Assembly (NCBI GenBank): GCA_943371005.1
Contig: CALRTB020000010.1
Span: forward strand, 57,040-121,039
Reading direction: 5' to 3'
Length of the DNA stretch: 64,000 bases
From: MRBY01 sp943371005
Lineage (GTDB): Bacteria; Cyanobacteriota; Cyanobacteriia; Cyanobacteriales; MRBY01
Under the pieces are notes generated by a model. It did no database searches. It saw only the letters and a program-made list of their open reading frames with translations, and was not told the origin of the DNA. This document shows positions 8,302 through 17,700 of this stretch, piece after piece (within the stretch, counting starts at the first letter, position 1; each line of letters begins with the position of its first letter). The position numbers were made by a program, and so were the translations under genes.

Positions 8302-8958
8302 CTAATTAAGGTGATGTTTTGCTTCATCGGCCACTGCTGCTTGTTCATCCTGGGCCAGGGTTTCTAAGAAAGGTTTGACTTCCTCACCCCCCAGTCGCCC
8401 CAGGGATTGGGCTAAACGATAGCGCACTTGCCAATCTTCATCGGCGATAAATGGTGTCAACAGCTCGATGGCGCGGCGATCGCCTAGGTCACCGAGGGAA
8501 CTAATGGCACTGGTGCGCACCAATTCTGTTTCTGATTTGAGAGCTTCTTTGAGTAAATCAAAGGCATTAGGATTGCCCAATTCGCCGAGGGCCGCCACAA
8601 TGCTGAATTGCAATAACCACTCCGAAGTGGAATGGTATACCTGGGCGAGATCGTCGTAGGCTTCAGCAATTTTTAAGCCGGCGATCGCATCGGCTGCTGC
8701 TGCCTTGACATCCAATTCCGAATCATTAAAAAGGGCATGGCGGAGTAGTGCTAAAGCTTCTGTTTCAAAGCCTTGGCCCACCGCATCCATTTGACTCACC
8801 GCCGCATAACGCACCCGCGCCTCAGGATCGCTCAGGAGGGGCTGGATCAGAGGAAATGCTTCCTGGGGCGAAAAAGCCCGGAGCTGATTTAAGCCGGAAA
8901 TGCGATCGCCAAAGCTATCGGAAGAAAGCAGTTGTTGGACGGATTCGAGGGAAGCCAT
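8302..8958 (-). CDS. nblB: HEAT-repeat protein, NblB-like phycobilisome degradation factor
   Basis: The 218 residues are almost entirely HEAT/PBS-lyase repeats of about 31 residues, for example DPEARVRYAAVSQM, SELDVKAAAADAI, TELVRTSAISSLGDLG and DWQVRYRLAQSLGRLG. Length and repeat pattern match cyanobacterial NblB, which is related to phycobilin lyases and takes part in phycobilisome breakdown or chromophore detachment during nutrient stress. A stand-alone PBS-lyase-like HEAT protein is the alternative. It is the last gene of a minus-strand run (purM, small protein, CBS protein, nblB) with short gaps. The ATG at 8958 is the clear start. Confidence 0.75.
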   Translation of the reverse strand: MASLESVQQLLSSDSFGDRISGLNQLRAFSPQEAFPLIQPLLSDPEARVRYAAVSQMDAVGQGFETEALALLRHALFNDSELDVKAAAADAIAGLKIAEAYDDLAQVYHSTSEWLLQFSIVAALGELGNPNAFDLLKEALKSETELVRTSAISSLGDLGDRRAIELLTPFIADEDWQVRYRLAQSLGRLGGEEVKPFLETLAQDEQAAVADEAKHHLN

Positions 8959-8989
8959 GAAGATGTTTTACCAAATGAAACAATGGAAT

Positions 8990-9457
8990 TTAAGAGGCCT
9001 GGGCCATTGCTCGAATAATATCACCTTGGGTAATGATCCCAATGACTTTTTCGCTGTCCTGGGCAATGACTGGTAAACGACCCACGTGTTTTTCGTGCAT
9101 CAAATGGGCTGCTTCCCGGACAATTTTTTCGGGGTGAATTGTGTAAACTTTTTTGCTCATCACTTCCCCCACCGTTTGGCCGAGGGCCTTGTGAATTTCG
9201 GCGTCGTGTTTGGCGGGATTTTGGAGATAAATCACACTATCCAACAACATGATGTAGGGGGGCGTATCAACTCCCGTTTCTTGCCAGGTGAGGTCACTGT
9301 CAGAGATGATCCCCACCAATTTACCCTGAGCATCCACAACGGGGAGGGCGCTAATTTTTTTCTCAACCAGGAGGGCGATCGCCGTTTGGAGCGAATCATC
9401 TGCTTTGACCACGGCGGGATCGGGGGTCATGACTTCGGCAACGGTTTTGGTAATCAT
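8990..9457 (-). CDS. CBS-pair domain protein
   Basis: The 155 residues form two CBS motifs and nothing else. The first covers roughly residues 8-60 (VAEVMTPDPAVVKADDSL and ISALPVVDAQGKLVGIISDSDL). The second covers about 95-150 (VGEVMSKKVYTIHPEKI and HVGRLPVIAQDSEKVIGIIT). CBS pairs sense adenylate ligands such as AMP or ATP. Soluble CBS-only proteins usually regulate a partner enzyme that cannot be named here. It lies 31 bp upstream of nblB on the same strand. The ATG at 9457 begins the domain cleanly. Confidence 0.9.
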   Translation of the reverse strand: MITKTVAEVMTPDPAVVKADDSLQTAIALLVEKKISALPVVDAQGKLVGIISDSDLTWQETGVDTPPYIMLLDSVIYLQNPAKHDAEIHKALGQTVGEVMSKKVYTIHPEKIVREAAHLMHEKHVGRLPVIAQDSEKVIGIITQGDIIRAMAQAS

Positions 9458-9541
9458 GATGCCAGCTTAGGGGATTTTTAGGATTTTCTGTCTTTATTTT
9501 AGGAAAATCTCGCTTTATTGTGGGGTTCTCGTAGTAGATCG

Positions 9542-9988
9542 TTACTTCGAGGCCGATTCAAGCTGGATAGATTGGGCCATGACCGCTTCTAGATCGGCAA
9601 TTAACTGATCCAGGTCGGGGCCATGGGTTTGCCAACAAGTTTCAGGGCTGGGATCAGCTTGGTAATACACCAGCTTTACTTGCCCGTCACCAATGCAGAG
9701 GATAAGCACTTCCTGCTCAAAGTCTGCCCCGGCAATGATCCCCAGAATTTCCTGGAGACGACCCCCCACCCGTCGATTGAGGGTCTGGAGGGTTTCTGGG
9801 GAACAGGGGACAAAATGGGGCTGGGGTTTGAGATCAATGCCAAGGATGGTGCCGTCATGGTTCCATTCCTGCTGGAGACCCCAGGCGAGGGCCGTGAGTT
9901 GGGCACGGTAATCTTGGACAAACCAATCCACATGCGATCGCCATTTTTCCCTGGGTTGCGGGCCTTGATTATCGAAGGAGGAAAACAT
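9542..9988 (-). CDS. Conserved cyanobacterial protein of about 148 residues, possibly CcmS-like
   Basis: A 148-residue soluble protein without membrane segments. It has a helical N-terminal part (DWFVQDYRAQLTALAWGLQQ), a middle strand-rich part (GTILGIDLKPQPHFVPC) and a C-terminal part with VLILCIGDGQVKLVYYQ and an acidic helix. The layout reminds me of the small cyanobacterial family that includes the carboxysome assembly chaperone CcmS. That is a memory-based suggestion without supporting context, because no carboxysome gene is nearby. A strong purine-rich site (AAGGAGG on the upstream side in purM-to-gene direction is not seen; the start rests on ATG at 9988). It sits between purM and the CBS gene on the same strand. 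Confidence 0.6.
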   Translation of the reverse strand: MFSSFDNQGPQPREKWRSHVDWFVQDYRAQLTALAWGLQQEWNHDGTILGIDLKPQPHFVPCSPETLQTLNRRVGGRLQEILGIIAGADFEQEVLILCIGDGQVKLVYYQADPSPETCWQTHGPDLDQLIADLEAVMAQSIQLESASK

Positions 9989-10040
9989 GAACTCAAACCC
10001 AATATCAGTAACTATTAATCGTTGGCAAGGATGACCGTAG

Positions 10041-11066
10041 CTATTGTAGCCCGAGGACTTCCCCTTGACCTGCGACTACCGTACCCACTTGCCAAGCCGC
10101 GATCCCCTGGGTCTTAAACCAAGCAACATTTTCCGCCGCTTTGGGGGCCGGCACAATCACCACATAGCCCACCCCCATATTGAAGGTGTCCCACATGGCT
10201 ACTTGGGGGACATCGCCCATGGTTTGCAACCACTGGAAAAGGGTGGGAATTTCCCAGGTGCTCGGATCAATGGCCATGGACTGATTGGCTTGGAGACACC
10301 GGGGCAGATTTTCGGGGAGACCGCCCCCGGTGATGTGGGCCATTCCGTGGATCTCCATGTTGGCCTTGAGAGCGCTTTGGATCGCCTGGACATAGATTTG
10401 GGTAGGGGTAAGGAAGACTTCACCGAGGGTTTTACCTTGAAATGCTGCGGGTTTGTCGTCCCAGGACAATTGATTCATTTCAATAATTTTCCGCACTAGG
10501 GAAAAACCATTGCTGTGGACGCCGCTACTGGGTAAGGCGATCGCCACATCACCGACCTGCACTTGGGAGCCATCTAAAATCTCGCTCTTTTCAACGATTC
10601 CCACACAGAAGCCCGCAAGATCATACTCCCCTGCTTGATAAAATCCCGGCATTTCCGCCGTTTCGCCCCCCAGAAGCGCACAGCCACTTTGCTTGCACCC
10701 TGTCACAATGCCCGCGACCACTTGCGCCAGTTGTTCCGGTTCGAGCTTACCCGTCGCTAAATAATCAAGGAAAAACAGCGGTTCGGCCCCAGAGGTGAGG
10801 ATATCGTTGACACACATTGCCACCAAATCAATGCCGACGGTGTGGTGTTGATCGGTCTGGTGGGCGATTTTGAGCTTTGTGCCCACCCCATCCGTACCGG
10901 AAATTAGCACCGGTTGACGATAGCCAGCGGGAATTTCAAAGCAGCCACCAAACCCACCGAGGCCACCCAGTACCCCCGGCCGGTATGTGCTTTCGACGTT
11001 ATCCTTGATGGTTTTGACGAAGGAACGCCCTGCTTCGATATCTACTCCTGCTTGTTGGTAGTCCAT
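10041..11066 (-). CDS. purM: Phosphoribosylformylglycinamidine cyclo-ligase (AIR synthetase)
   Basis: PurM makes aminoimidazole ribonucleotide from FGAM with ATP in purine synthesis. Family motifs are present: VLISGTDGVGTKLKIA, the Asp-containing VGIDLVAMCVNDILTSGAEPLFFLDY, CALLGGETAEMPGFY and HITGGGLPENLPR. The open frame extends to a TTG at 11117, but ATG at 11066 (MDYQQAGVDIEAG) gives 341 residues, the normal length. It leads a minus-strand run of four genes. purC lies far away at 47 kb, so purine genes are dispersed as usual in cyanobacteria. Confidence 0.95.
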   Translation of the reverse strand: MDYQQAGVDIEAGRSFVKTIKDNVESTYRPGVLGGLGGFGGCFEIPAGYRQPVLISGTDGVGTKLKIAHQTDQHHTVGIDLVAMCVNDILTSGAEPLFFLDYLATGKLEPEQLAQVVAGIVTGCKQSGCALLGGETAEMPGFYQAGEYDLAGFCVGIVEKSEILDGSQVQVGDVAIALPSSGVHSNGFSLVRKIIEMNQLSWDDKPAAFQGKTLGEVFLTPTQIYVQAIQSALKANMEIHGMAHITGGGLPENLPRCLQANQSMAIDPSTWEIPTLFQWLQTMGDVPQVAMWDTFNMGVGYVVIVPAPKAAENVAWFKTQGIAAWQVGTVVAGQGEVLGLQ

Positions 11067-11397
11067 GCGATAAAAATTCTTTATGAATTGGTCAAGGGAA
11101 ATTGTCGAGTCTGACAAAACTCGAAAAGCAGATTTTACCTTGCTTTAACTTTATTCGTTGCCATTTATTTTGACGTGAAACCCCATTTTCAACTCTGTGT
11201 ATACGGATGTGAAGCTGAAAAAGCCTGTGTTACTGTATGTCGGCTTAAGAAATGTAACGTGATCACAACGTTCTGACTTAGGTATGGGTGGGCGCATTTT
11301 TGGATGCAACGGCCCCTTTGACCAAAGGAAACCCTCTACTTTCAATTGTTTTTGGTGAGGCATGGTTTTCGGCGGTAGTTGAATTCAATTTTTTTTC
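11067..11397. other. Divergent promoter region between purM and the RlpA-like gene
   Basis: This 331-bp spacer holds the start regions of two divergent genes. It contains the palindrome GTGATCAC at 11259-11266 flanked by AACGT-type half sites, and a small hairpin around CCTTTG/AAAGG near 11317-11328. No RNA gene or small ORF is supported. Confidence 0.35.
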
Positions 11398-12264
11398 ATG
11401 ACCTTAAAACGTAAACATTTGCTCGCTTTGTCTGCTGTTTTTACGACCTTTGCTCCCTTGAGCCTGACTGCAGCACCAACCCTAGCAAATACAGAGACGT
11501 CTACTCGCATTCTGGCCCGTACTCAAGTGACCACTGCGGCAGAACGCTTAGAACCAATCGCGACCTTGTTTTCTTATCCCCACGAAGAACGGACAGCTAC
11601 CACCCTCTACGTCAATCAACTCCCCGTTCTCACGTTTCTCAATTCCGGTGATGCCGCTAATGATGAGGCCCAGGCGATCGCCCAAAAAGTTTCCCAAGAA
11701 TTAAATACCCTCGTTGCCCAAGCGGACTTTGATGCCAAGAAATTTTCTGCAAGTTGGCAGGCCGCAGGCAAATATGACTTGCTCTATGACAATGCACCCT
11801 TGATCACCCTGGATGATTCAGTTTTTCTTGCGGATCGCACTGGCAATGATGAACAGGATGCTCTGATTGCAGTTAATCGTTTCCGACGCATCCTCGGCGG
11901 TGCAGAACCCATGGCGGCGATCGCCAATGCCCCCAAGGCAAAAAATGCGGCTGGTGCTGGCCTGAAGGTACAACGCACCATGCAAGGCCGAGCCTCTTGG
12001 TATGGGCCTGGGTTCCATGGCCGACGCACGGCGAGCGGTGAACCGTTTAATCAATATGCGATGACTGCCGCCCACAAGAGCCTGCCCTTTGGGACAAAAG
12101 TTCGGGTGACAAATGTGCGTAATGGTCGCTCTGTGGTGGTGCGCATCAATGATCGTGGCCCCTTCACCCCTGGTCGCATTATCGATTTGTCTAAGGGTTC
12201 GGCCCAGCAGATTGGTTTAGTCAGTTCCGGCGTTGCTACGGTAAAGTTAGAGGTTCTGAACTAA
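11398..12264 (+). CDS. RlpA-like septal ring lytic transglycosylase domain protein
   Basis: The 288 residues begin with a signal peptide (basic MTLKRKH, then a hydrophobic stretch, probable cleavage after APTLA). A middle region of about 160 residues has no motif I recognise. A C-terminal double-psi beta-barrel follows: ASWYGPGFHGRRTASGEPFN, TAAHKSLPFGTKVRVTN and VVVRINDRGPF, ending with the Asp-Leu-Ser helix. Bacterial RlpA proteins cleave naked glycan strands of peptidoglycan at the septum. This one lacks a lipobox and a SPOR domain, so it is probably periplasmic. panC-cmk starts 19 bp downstream and may be co-transcribed. Confidence 0.85.
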   Translation: MTLKRKHLLALSAVFTTFAPLSLTAAPTLANTETSTRILARTQVTTAAERLEPIATLFSYPHEERTATTLYVNQLPVLTFLNSGDAANDEAQAIAQKVSQELNTLVAQADFDAKKFSASWQAAGKYDLLYDNAPLITLDDSVFLADRTGNDEQDALIAVNRFRRILGGAEPMAAIANAPKAKNAAGAGLKVQRTMQGRASWYGPGFHGRRTASGEPFNQYAMTAAHKSLPFGTKVRVTNVRNGRSVVVRINDRGPFTPGRIIDLSKGSAQQIGLVSSGVATVKLEVLN

Positions 12265-12283
12265 CGTCTCAATCCCTTAGCTG

Positions 12284-13810
12284 ATGAAAGTTGTACGCAC
12301 CCTTGCTGGATTACAAGCGGCGATCGCCCAGGTTGCCCCCAGGCAAAAAATTGGTTTTGTCCCCACAATGGGGGCACTCCACCAAGGCCATGGCAGTTTG
12401 ATCCAACGGGCAAGGGTGGAAACAGACTTTGTGGTGGTGAGTATCTTCGTCAACCCTCTGCAGTTTGGGGCCAATGAAGATCTTGACCACTATCCCCGTC
12501 AATTAGAAGGCGATCGCCAATTTTGCGACGACCTGGGTGTGGATCTGATCTTTGCCCCCACGGTGGCCGAAATGTATCCGGGGTCAGAACCGGTGCAGAT
12601 CTTGCCCCCTCCATCGATGACTACCGGGCTTTGTGGCCGCTTTCGACCGGGCCATTTTACGGGGATGGCGACGGTGGTGGTGAAACTATTGCAATTGGTG
12701 CAGCCGGCGATCGCCTATTTCGGCGAAAAGGATGCCCAACAACTGGCGATTATTAAACGACTGGTGCAAGATTTACATCTACCCGTCACCGTCCGGGGTT
12801 GTCCCATCGTCCGGGAGTCGTCGGGGTTAGCCCTGAGTTCCCGCAATCAATATTTATCTACGGCAGAAAAAAACGAGGCGATCGCCCTTTCCCAAGCCCT
12901 CCAAACCGCCCAAAAGCGATTTCAAGCGGGGGAACGAAATACTGATTTATTAATTGCGGCAGCCAAGGAAACCCTGGCCAAATTTCCGGGGGTACAACTG
13001 CAATATATAGAATTAGTCGATCCAGAAACCCTGACGCCCCTGCCACAGGTGCAAAAATCTGGTTTACTGGCGATCGCCGCCTATGTCGGTCAAACCCGTT
13101 TGATTGATAACACTATGCTAAAAAACCGTCAGCCGATTATCGCCATTGATGGCCCCGCCGGAGCCGGCAAGTCCACCGTTACCCGTCAGGTGGCCGAGCA
13201 GCTTAATCTCCTCTTTTTAGATACCGGGGCAATGTACCGGGCGATCGCCTATCTCGTTTTAGAAAACAACATTAATCCCCAGGATGAAGTTGCCGTTGCC
13301 GAACTCGTCAGTGGCGCAACCATCACCTTGGTGCCCCCCAAGGCTCCCCAAGAACCCATCACAGTATTGGCGAATAACATTGATGTGACCCAGGCGATCC
13401 GTACGCCTGCCGTAACCAAACAAGTATCCGTAATCGCCGCCCAAGCCGCTGTCCGCCAAGCTCTGGTTAAGCAGCAGCAACGCCTCGGCGAAAATGGAGG
13501 TCTTGTGGCAGAGGGACGCGACATCGGTACCCATGTGTTTCCCGATGCCGAACTCAAGATTTTTTTGACCGCTACCCCCGCTGAACGGGCCAGACGCCGC
13601 GCCAAGGATCTCGCTGCCCAGGGAGAAACTAATATTGACTTAAAACAACTAGAGGCAGAAATTACCGAACGCGATCGCCTCGATAGTACCCGCGCCATTG
13701 CCCCTTTGACCAAGGCCCCCGATGCGGTGGAGTTAATTACCGATGACCTCAGCATTGAAGCGGTGGTCGCTAAAATTATTCATCTATATAAAGGTATAAA
13801 CCAGGCCTAA
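12284..13810 (+). CDS. panC/cmk: Bifunctional pantoate-beta-alanine ligase / cytidylate kinase
   Basis: Two complete enzymes are joined in one 508-residue chain. Residues 1 to about 280 are pantothenate synthetase: VPTMGALHQGHGSL is the ATP-binding HxGH signature, with FVNPLQFGANEDLD and YFGEKDAQQL following. From about residue 286 comes CMP kinase: Walker A IDGPAGAGKST, LDTGAMYRAIAYL, and AEGRDIGTHVFPDAELKIFLTA. The first makes pantothenate for CoA; the second phosphorylates CMP and dCMP. This fusion is a known cyanobacterial arrangement. The ATG at 12284 follows the RlpA-like gene by 19 bp. Confidence 0.97.
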   Translation: MKVVRTLAGLQAAIAQVAPRQKIGFVPTMGALHQGHGSLIQRARVETDFVVVSIFVNPLQFGANEDLDHYPRQLEGDRQFCDDLGVDLIFAPTVAEMYPGSEPVQILPPPSMTTGLCGRFRPGHFTGMATVVVKLLQLVQPAIAYFGEKDAQQLAIIKRLVQDLHLPVTVRGCPIVRESSGLALSSRNQYLSTAEKNEAIALSQALQTAQKRFQAGERNTDLLIAAAKETLAKFPGVQLQYIELVDPETLTPLPQVQKSGLLAIAAYVGQTRLIDNTMLKNRQPIIAIDGPAGAGKSTVTRQVAEQLNLLFLDTGAMYRAIAYLVLENNINPQDEVAVAELVSGATITLVPPKAPQEPITVLANNIDVTQAIRTPAVTKQVSVIAAQAAVRQALVKQQQRLGENGGLVAEGRDIGTHVFPDAELKIFLTATPAERARRRAKDLAAQGETNIDLKQLEAEITERDRLDSTRAIAPLTKAPDAVELITDDLSIEAVVAKIIHLYKGINQA

Positions 13811-13813
13811 ATA

Positions 13814-14575
13814 TTATTGTTCCGGTGTAGCCGCATTGGCGATCGCCCATTCCACCTGCCGTAAAATCCCCCGTAACATTGCCACTTCTCGACTACTGGG
13901 GCTGGCTCGGTGGTACAAATTACGAAAGGTTTCCATTCGCGAGACACTGGTGTGGGGATACAAAAAACCCACCTGCAACAACACCCGCTCTAGGTGCTGA
14001 TAGTAGCCCTCTAATTCATTGAGATCGGCCAAATCAGCTATTGGTGCAGCTTTTTCCTTAGGAGAAAAACCCTGTTGCTCGGTGGCTAAACTGCGCAATT
14101 CGTAGCTACAAACGGCGATCGCCTGGGCCAAATTGAGGGATGTATATTCGTCTCCTGTGGGAATGCAAACCAGTTTTTGGGCTTGGTTTAATTCGCTATT
14201 GCTGAGACCGTGGTCTTCCCGTCCGAAAATCAGCGCACTGGGCTGATCGTCTTCTAGAAACCAAGGCAGAGCTTCTTTCGGCGTTTCCACCGGCATCGGC
14301 AAATTGCGCTGGAGTCCAGTGGTGGCGATCGCCTTTTTGCAACCCGTCAATGCCGTTACCAGATCATCTACGATAATCGCTGTTTCTAACAGTTCCCGCC
14401 CGTGGACTGCCATTAAAAAAGCCTCTTGGCCCACATGGTTGCACTGGGGATTCACCAAATACAGTTGCGATAAACCCATATTTTTCATCACCCGGGCAAT
14501 GGAACCCACATTTAACGCCCCTGCCGGTTCAACAACGACAATCCGGATGTGATCTAAGGTGCTCAAAGACTCCAA
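13814..14575 (-). CDS. TrmJ-like tRNA/rRNA 2'-O-methyltransferase (SPOUT/TrmH family)
   Basis: The 253-residue protein has the three SPOUT motifs: NVGSIARVMKNMGL near the N terminus, LIFGREDHGLSNSEL in the middle, and IPTGDEYTSLNLAQAIAVCSYEL forming the SAM-binding trefoil knot. A helical C-terminal extension of about 80 residues resembles TrmJ, which methylates position 32 of tRNAs. Other TrmH-family substrates remain possible. The start is a TTG at 14575, because no in-frame ATG precedes motif 1; a GGAG lies about 12 bases upstream. It ends 3 bp from panC-cmk, tail to tail. Confidence 0.85.
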   Translation of the reverse strand: MESLSTLDHIRIVVVEPAGALNVGSIARVMKNMGLSQLYLVNPQCNHVGQEAFLMAVHGRELLETAIIVDDLVTALTGCKKAIATTGLQRNLPMPVETPKEALPWFLEDDQPSALIFGREDHGLSNSELNQAQKLVCIPTGDEYTSLNLAQAIAVCSYELRSLATEQQGFSPKEKAAPIADLADLNELEGYYQHLERVLLQVGFLYPHTSVSRMETFRNLYHRASPSSREVAMLRGILRQVEWAIANAATPEQ

Positions 14576-14732
14576 GGGGATACCGACTCCATAAAGATAT
14601 CTAACACTACATTACAGCTTGGTTGGCGCGAACAAATTGCCGGGGCACTTTACCTTATCTTTAAACATAAGGCCTGATTTTTTCCCAGAAGCCCCAAGCA
14701 TTTCCCCATCTCCGTCAATCCCGTTCAGCAGA

Positions 14733-17700
14733 ATGACCACCGCAGCACAAAAAATCCGCCAATTGTTCTGGCATCAGCAACAACTCCGCCCCCTAGGTTG
14801 GCTTGCCGTCTGGGTGGTGATCGCCTTGGTTTATATCGGTTTTGGCCGTTTTGCCTACATCCTGACCATCGACAACAAATTAGGGACCATGTTTTGGTTG
14901 CCGGCGGGCTGGGTGGCAGCAATGGTATTGCGCTTTGGCTACGCCAGCTTACCTGGAATCTTTTTGGGCGATCTCGTCTTTGGGCTTTTATTTCGTATTT
15001 TTCCCCCTGTGGTTTGCCTGGAGCTTAGCCTGAGTCAAGTGCTCATGGGGGCTGTGATCTGTTTCCTCTCCCGGCGGTGGTTGAAGGATAGCCAGCGAGA
15101 TATATTTCTCTCCCTCGAGAATCTGTTCAAATTCTTGATCATCATTGCCCTTGCCCAGGGACTCCATGCGTTTATCTCGGCTTGGACGATTCCCTCACTT
15201 AACGATCTTCCAGAACAAATTAACCTGCTGAATTGGTGGATTAGCGGTTGGGGAGGTGCCCTAGTGGTTGCTCCCTTTGTCCTCAGTTGGCTCCAGCCTT
15301 CTTGGCCCTCCCAGCTCAAACAGGCTTTCAAGGGAGAATCCCTACTGCTAATGGGGTTTGTGGCTTTGACAATTTGGTTCATTAACCAACAGATCATTTA
15401 TGTCTTTACAACGAGACCCCTGGCAGCCTTACTACCGCTTATGATATGGAGTTGTCTGCGTTTTCCGGTGTCAGTGGCAACCCTACATTACTTTTGGCTG
15501 ACCTGTTTAGTGATCGCTATCCCTCGACAAAACCCCATCATTCCGGGCGCGGATTCCCTTGCCGAATCAGTCTTAGCCTTACAATTCGTCATCATCAGTA
15601 TTATTCTGAATGCCCTGGTGGTGATGATTCTTTATAACGATCGCAAAGCCCTTGCCAAGCGTTTAAAACGGCAGGCTCTTTTCCTCGAAGATCAACTCGA
15701 AGCCACCCAAGCCGAACTCGCGAAAACTGCCCTGGCGATTACCGAAGCGATTCCTGTGGGAACCTACAACATGGTGCTGGAACCCGGGGCTGACCTGGCT
15801 TATTTCTCCTTCATGAGCGATCGCTTTTTAGAAGTAACAGGCCTGGAACGGGAAGTGGCCGCCGCCGATCCGCTCCAAGCCTTTGCCTGTGTCCACCCCG
15901 ATGACTACGATGCCTGGGTGCAACTCAATGCCGAAGCCTTTGCCCAAAAAACGCCATTTCTGGGGGAAACGCGAGTCGTTGTTAACGGTGAAATCCGCTG
16001 GATCCGCGCTGAATCCGTCCCCCGGGATCTCCCCGACGGCACCACTGTCTGGGAAGGGGCCATTAGCGATATCACCGATTACATTGCTACCCAAGAACGT
16101 CTTGCCAAAAGTGAACAAAAACTACGCCGTATCATTGATAACCTCCCCTTGGCGATCGCCATTTATGAATCAGATTCCCAGAAATTCACCTTTGCCAATC
16201 AACTTTTCCAATCTCTGTTTGGTTATACCCTCGACGATATCCCGACCCTTGACCATTGGATGCGGCGTGCCTACCCCGATCCGGATTATCGCGCTGAAGT
16301 GGTTCAACGTTGGCAAGCATATCTTGACCATTGGGATGAAGACCAGGGATTTTTAGAGGCGAGTGAGTACCAGGTCACCTGTAAAGACGGTAGCCAAAAG
16401 GATGTGCTTTGGTATGGTTTGATCTCCGATGATTTAGTGCTCGGCGTTGGGGTGGATATCACGGCGCGGAAACGCATCGAACGGGAAGTGATTTACCAAA
16501 AGAACCTGCTCCGGGCCCAACTCGAAACAACACCGACTGGTGTTTTGATGGTTGATGACAATCACAAAGTGCTGTTGTACAACGAACGGTTTTTAAAACT
16601 TTGGTCTATTCCGGAACCCATTGTTGCCCAGGTTAAGGCAGCTGGTGATGATGACTTCTTTCTGGGCTATGGTACTGCGCAAACGGTTGATCCCGATGCG
16701 TTCCTAAAGCGGGTAAACGACCTATACGAAAACCCTGAGGAAACAAGCATCGATGAGTTTGCCCTCAAAAATGGCACAATTATCCAGCGTTTTTCGGCAC
16801 CGATTCTTGACGAACACGGCAACTATATGGCGCGAATTTGGTCTTTTCGGGATATCACCGCGACCAAGCATTATGAGCGGGTACTCGAAGATGCGCAAAA
16901 TCATCTCGCTCAGATAAATGAAGAACTGGAACGACGGGTCCAGGAACGCACCGCCGCCCTCCAGGAAAGTGAGGCGAAGTTAAATGTCTTTATTCGTTCG
17001 ACCCCGGCAAGTATGGCAATGCTTGACCAAAATATGTGTTATCTAGCCGCAAGCCAACGGTGGATCGAAGAGGCTCAGCTTGATTCTGTTGATGAGATTC
17101 TTGGGCGATCGCACTACGAAATCTTTCCAAATCCTGAAGTGAAGTGGATCCAGGCCCATCAACAGGGATTAGCGGGACAGGGCACAAAATGCGAGAAAGA
17201 CTCTTATCTACTGCCCGATGGTCGTCAGTTATATGTCCGTTGGGAAGTGCAACCCTGGTACACCGTAGACGGAGCTGTGGGGGGGATCGTCATCTTCACA
17301 GAAAATATCACTTCCCTCATTGATCTGCTAGGCAAATATGAATCCTCCAGCCGCCGTCTAAACCTCGCCCTCGAAGCTGGCTCCATTGGTTCCTGGGAGT
17401 GGGAGATTGGTGGCGATCGCCTCATCTGGGACGAGCGGATGTATGACATCTATGGCTTACCCCGTCGGGAAGACCGTTCCATGAACTTCGATACCTGGGC
17501 CAATACCCTAATACCGAAACAGCGGGACATCACCGCCAGTAGACTATTAGAGCTGGTTGCCACCCCCGACCAAATAACCTATGAACAGGAATTCTCGATT
17601 CTCTGGCCTAACCATGAACAACGAGAAATCAGGGCCTATGGTTTTATCGTGCGCGATGACCAGGGGCAGGCAACAAAGGTGGTCGGGGTTAACTTCGATA

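Noticed and set aside
9542..9988. Confident assignment of the small gene as CcmS
   Set aside because: The resemblance is from memory only and there is no carboxysome gene nearby, so the symbol was left empty.
9623..10018. 131-codon plus frame opposite the small conserved gene
   Set aside because: It overlaps the supported minus-strand gene almost completely and has no recognisable domain.
11253..11267. TGTAAC..TCACA resembling a cAMP-receptor-protein site before the RlpA-like gene
   Set aside because: The half-site spacing is one base short of the TGTGA-N6-TCACA pattern and the left half is imperfect.
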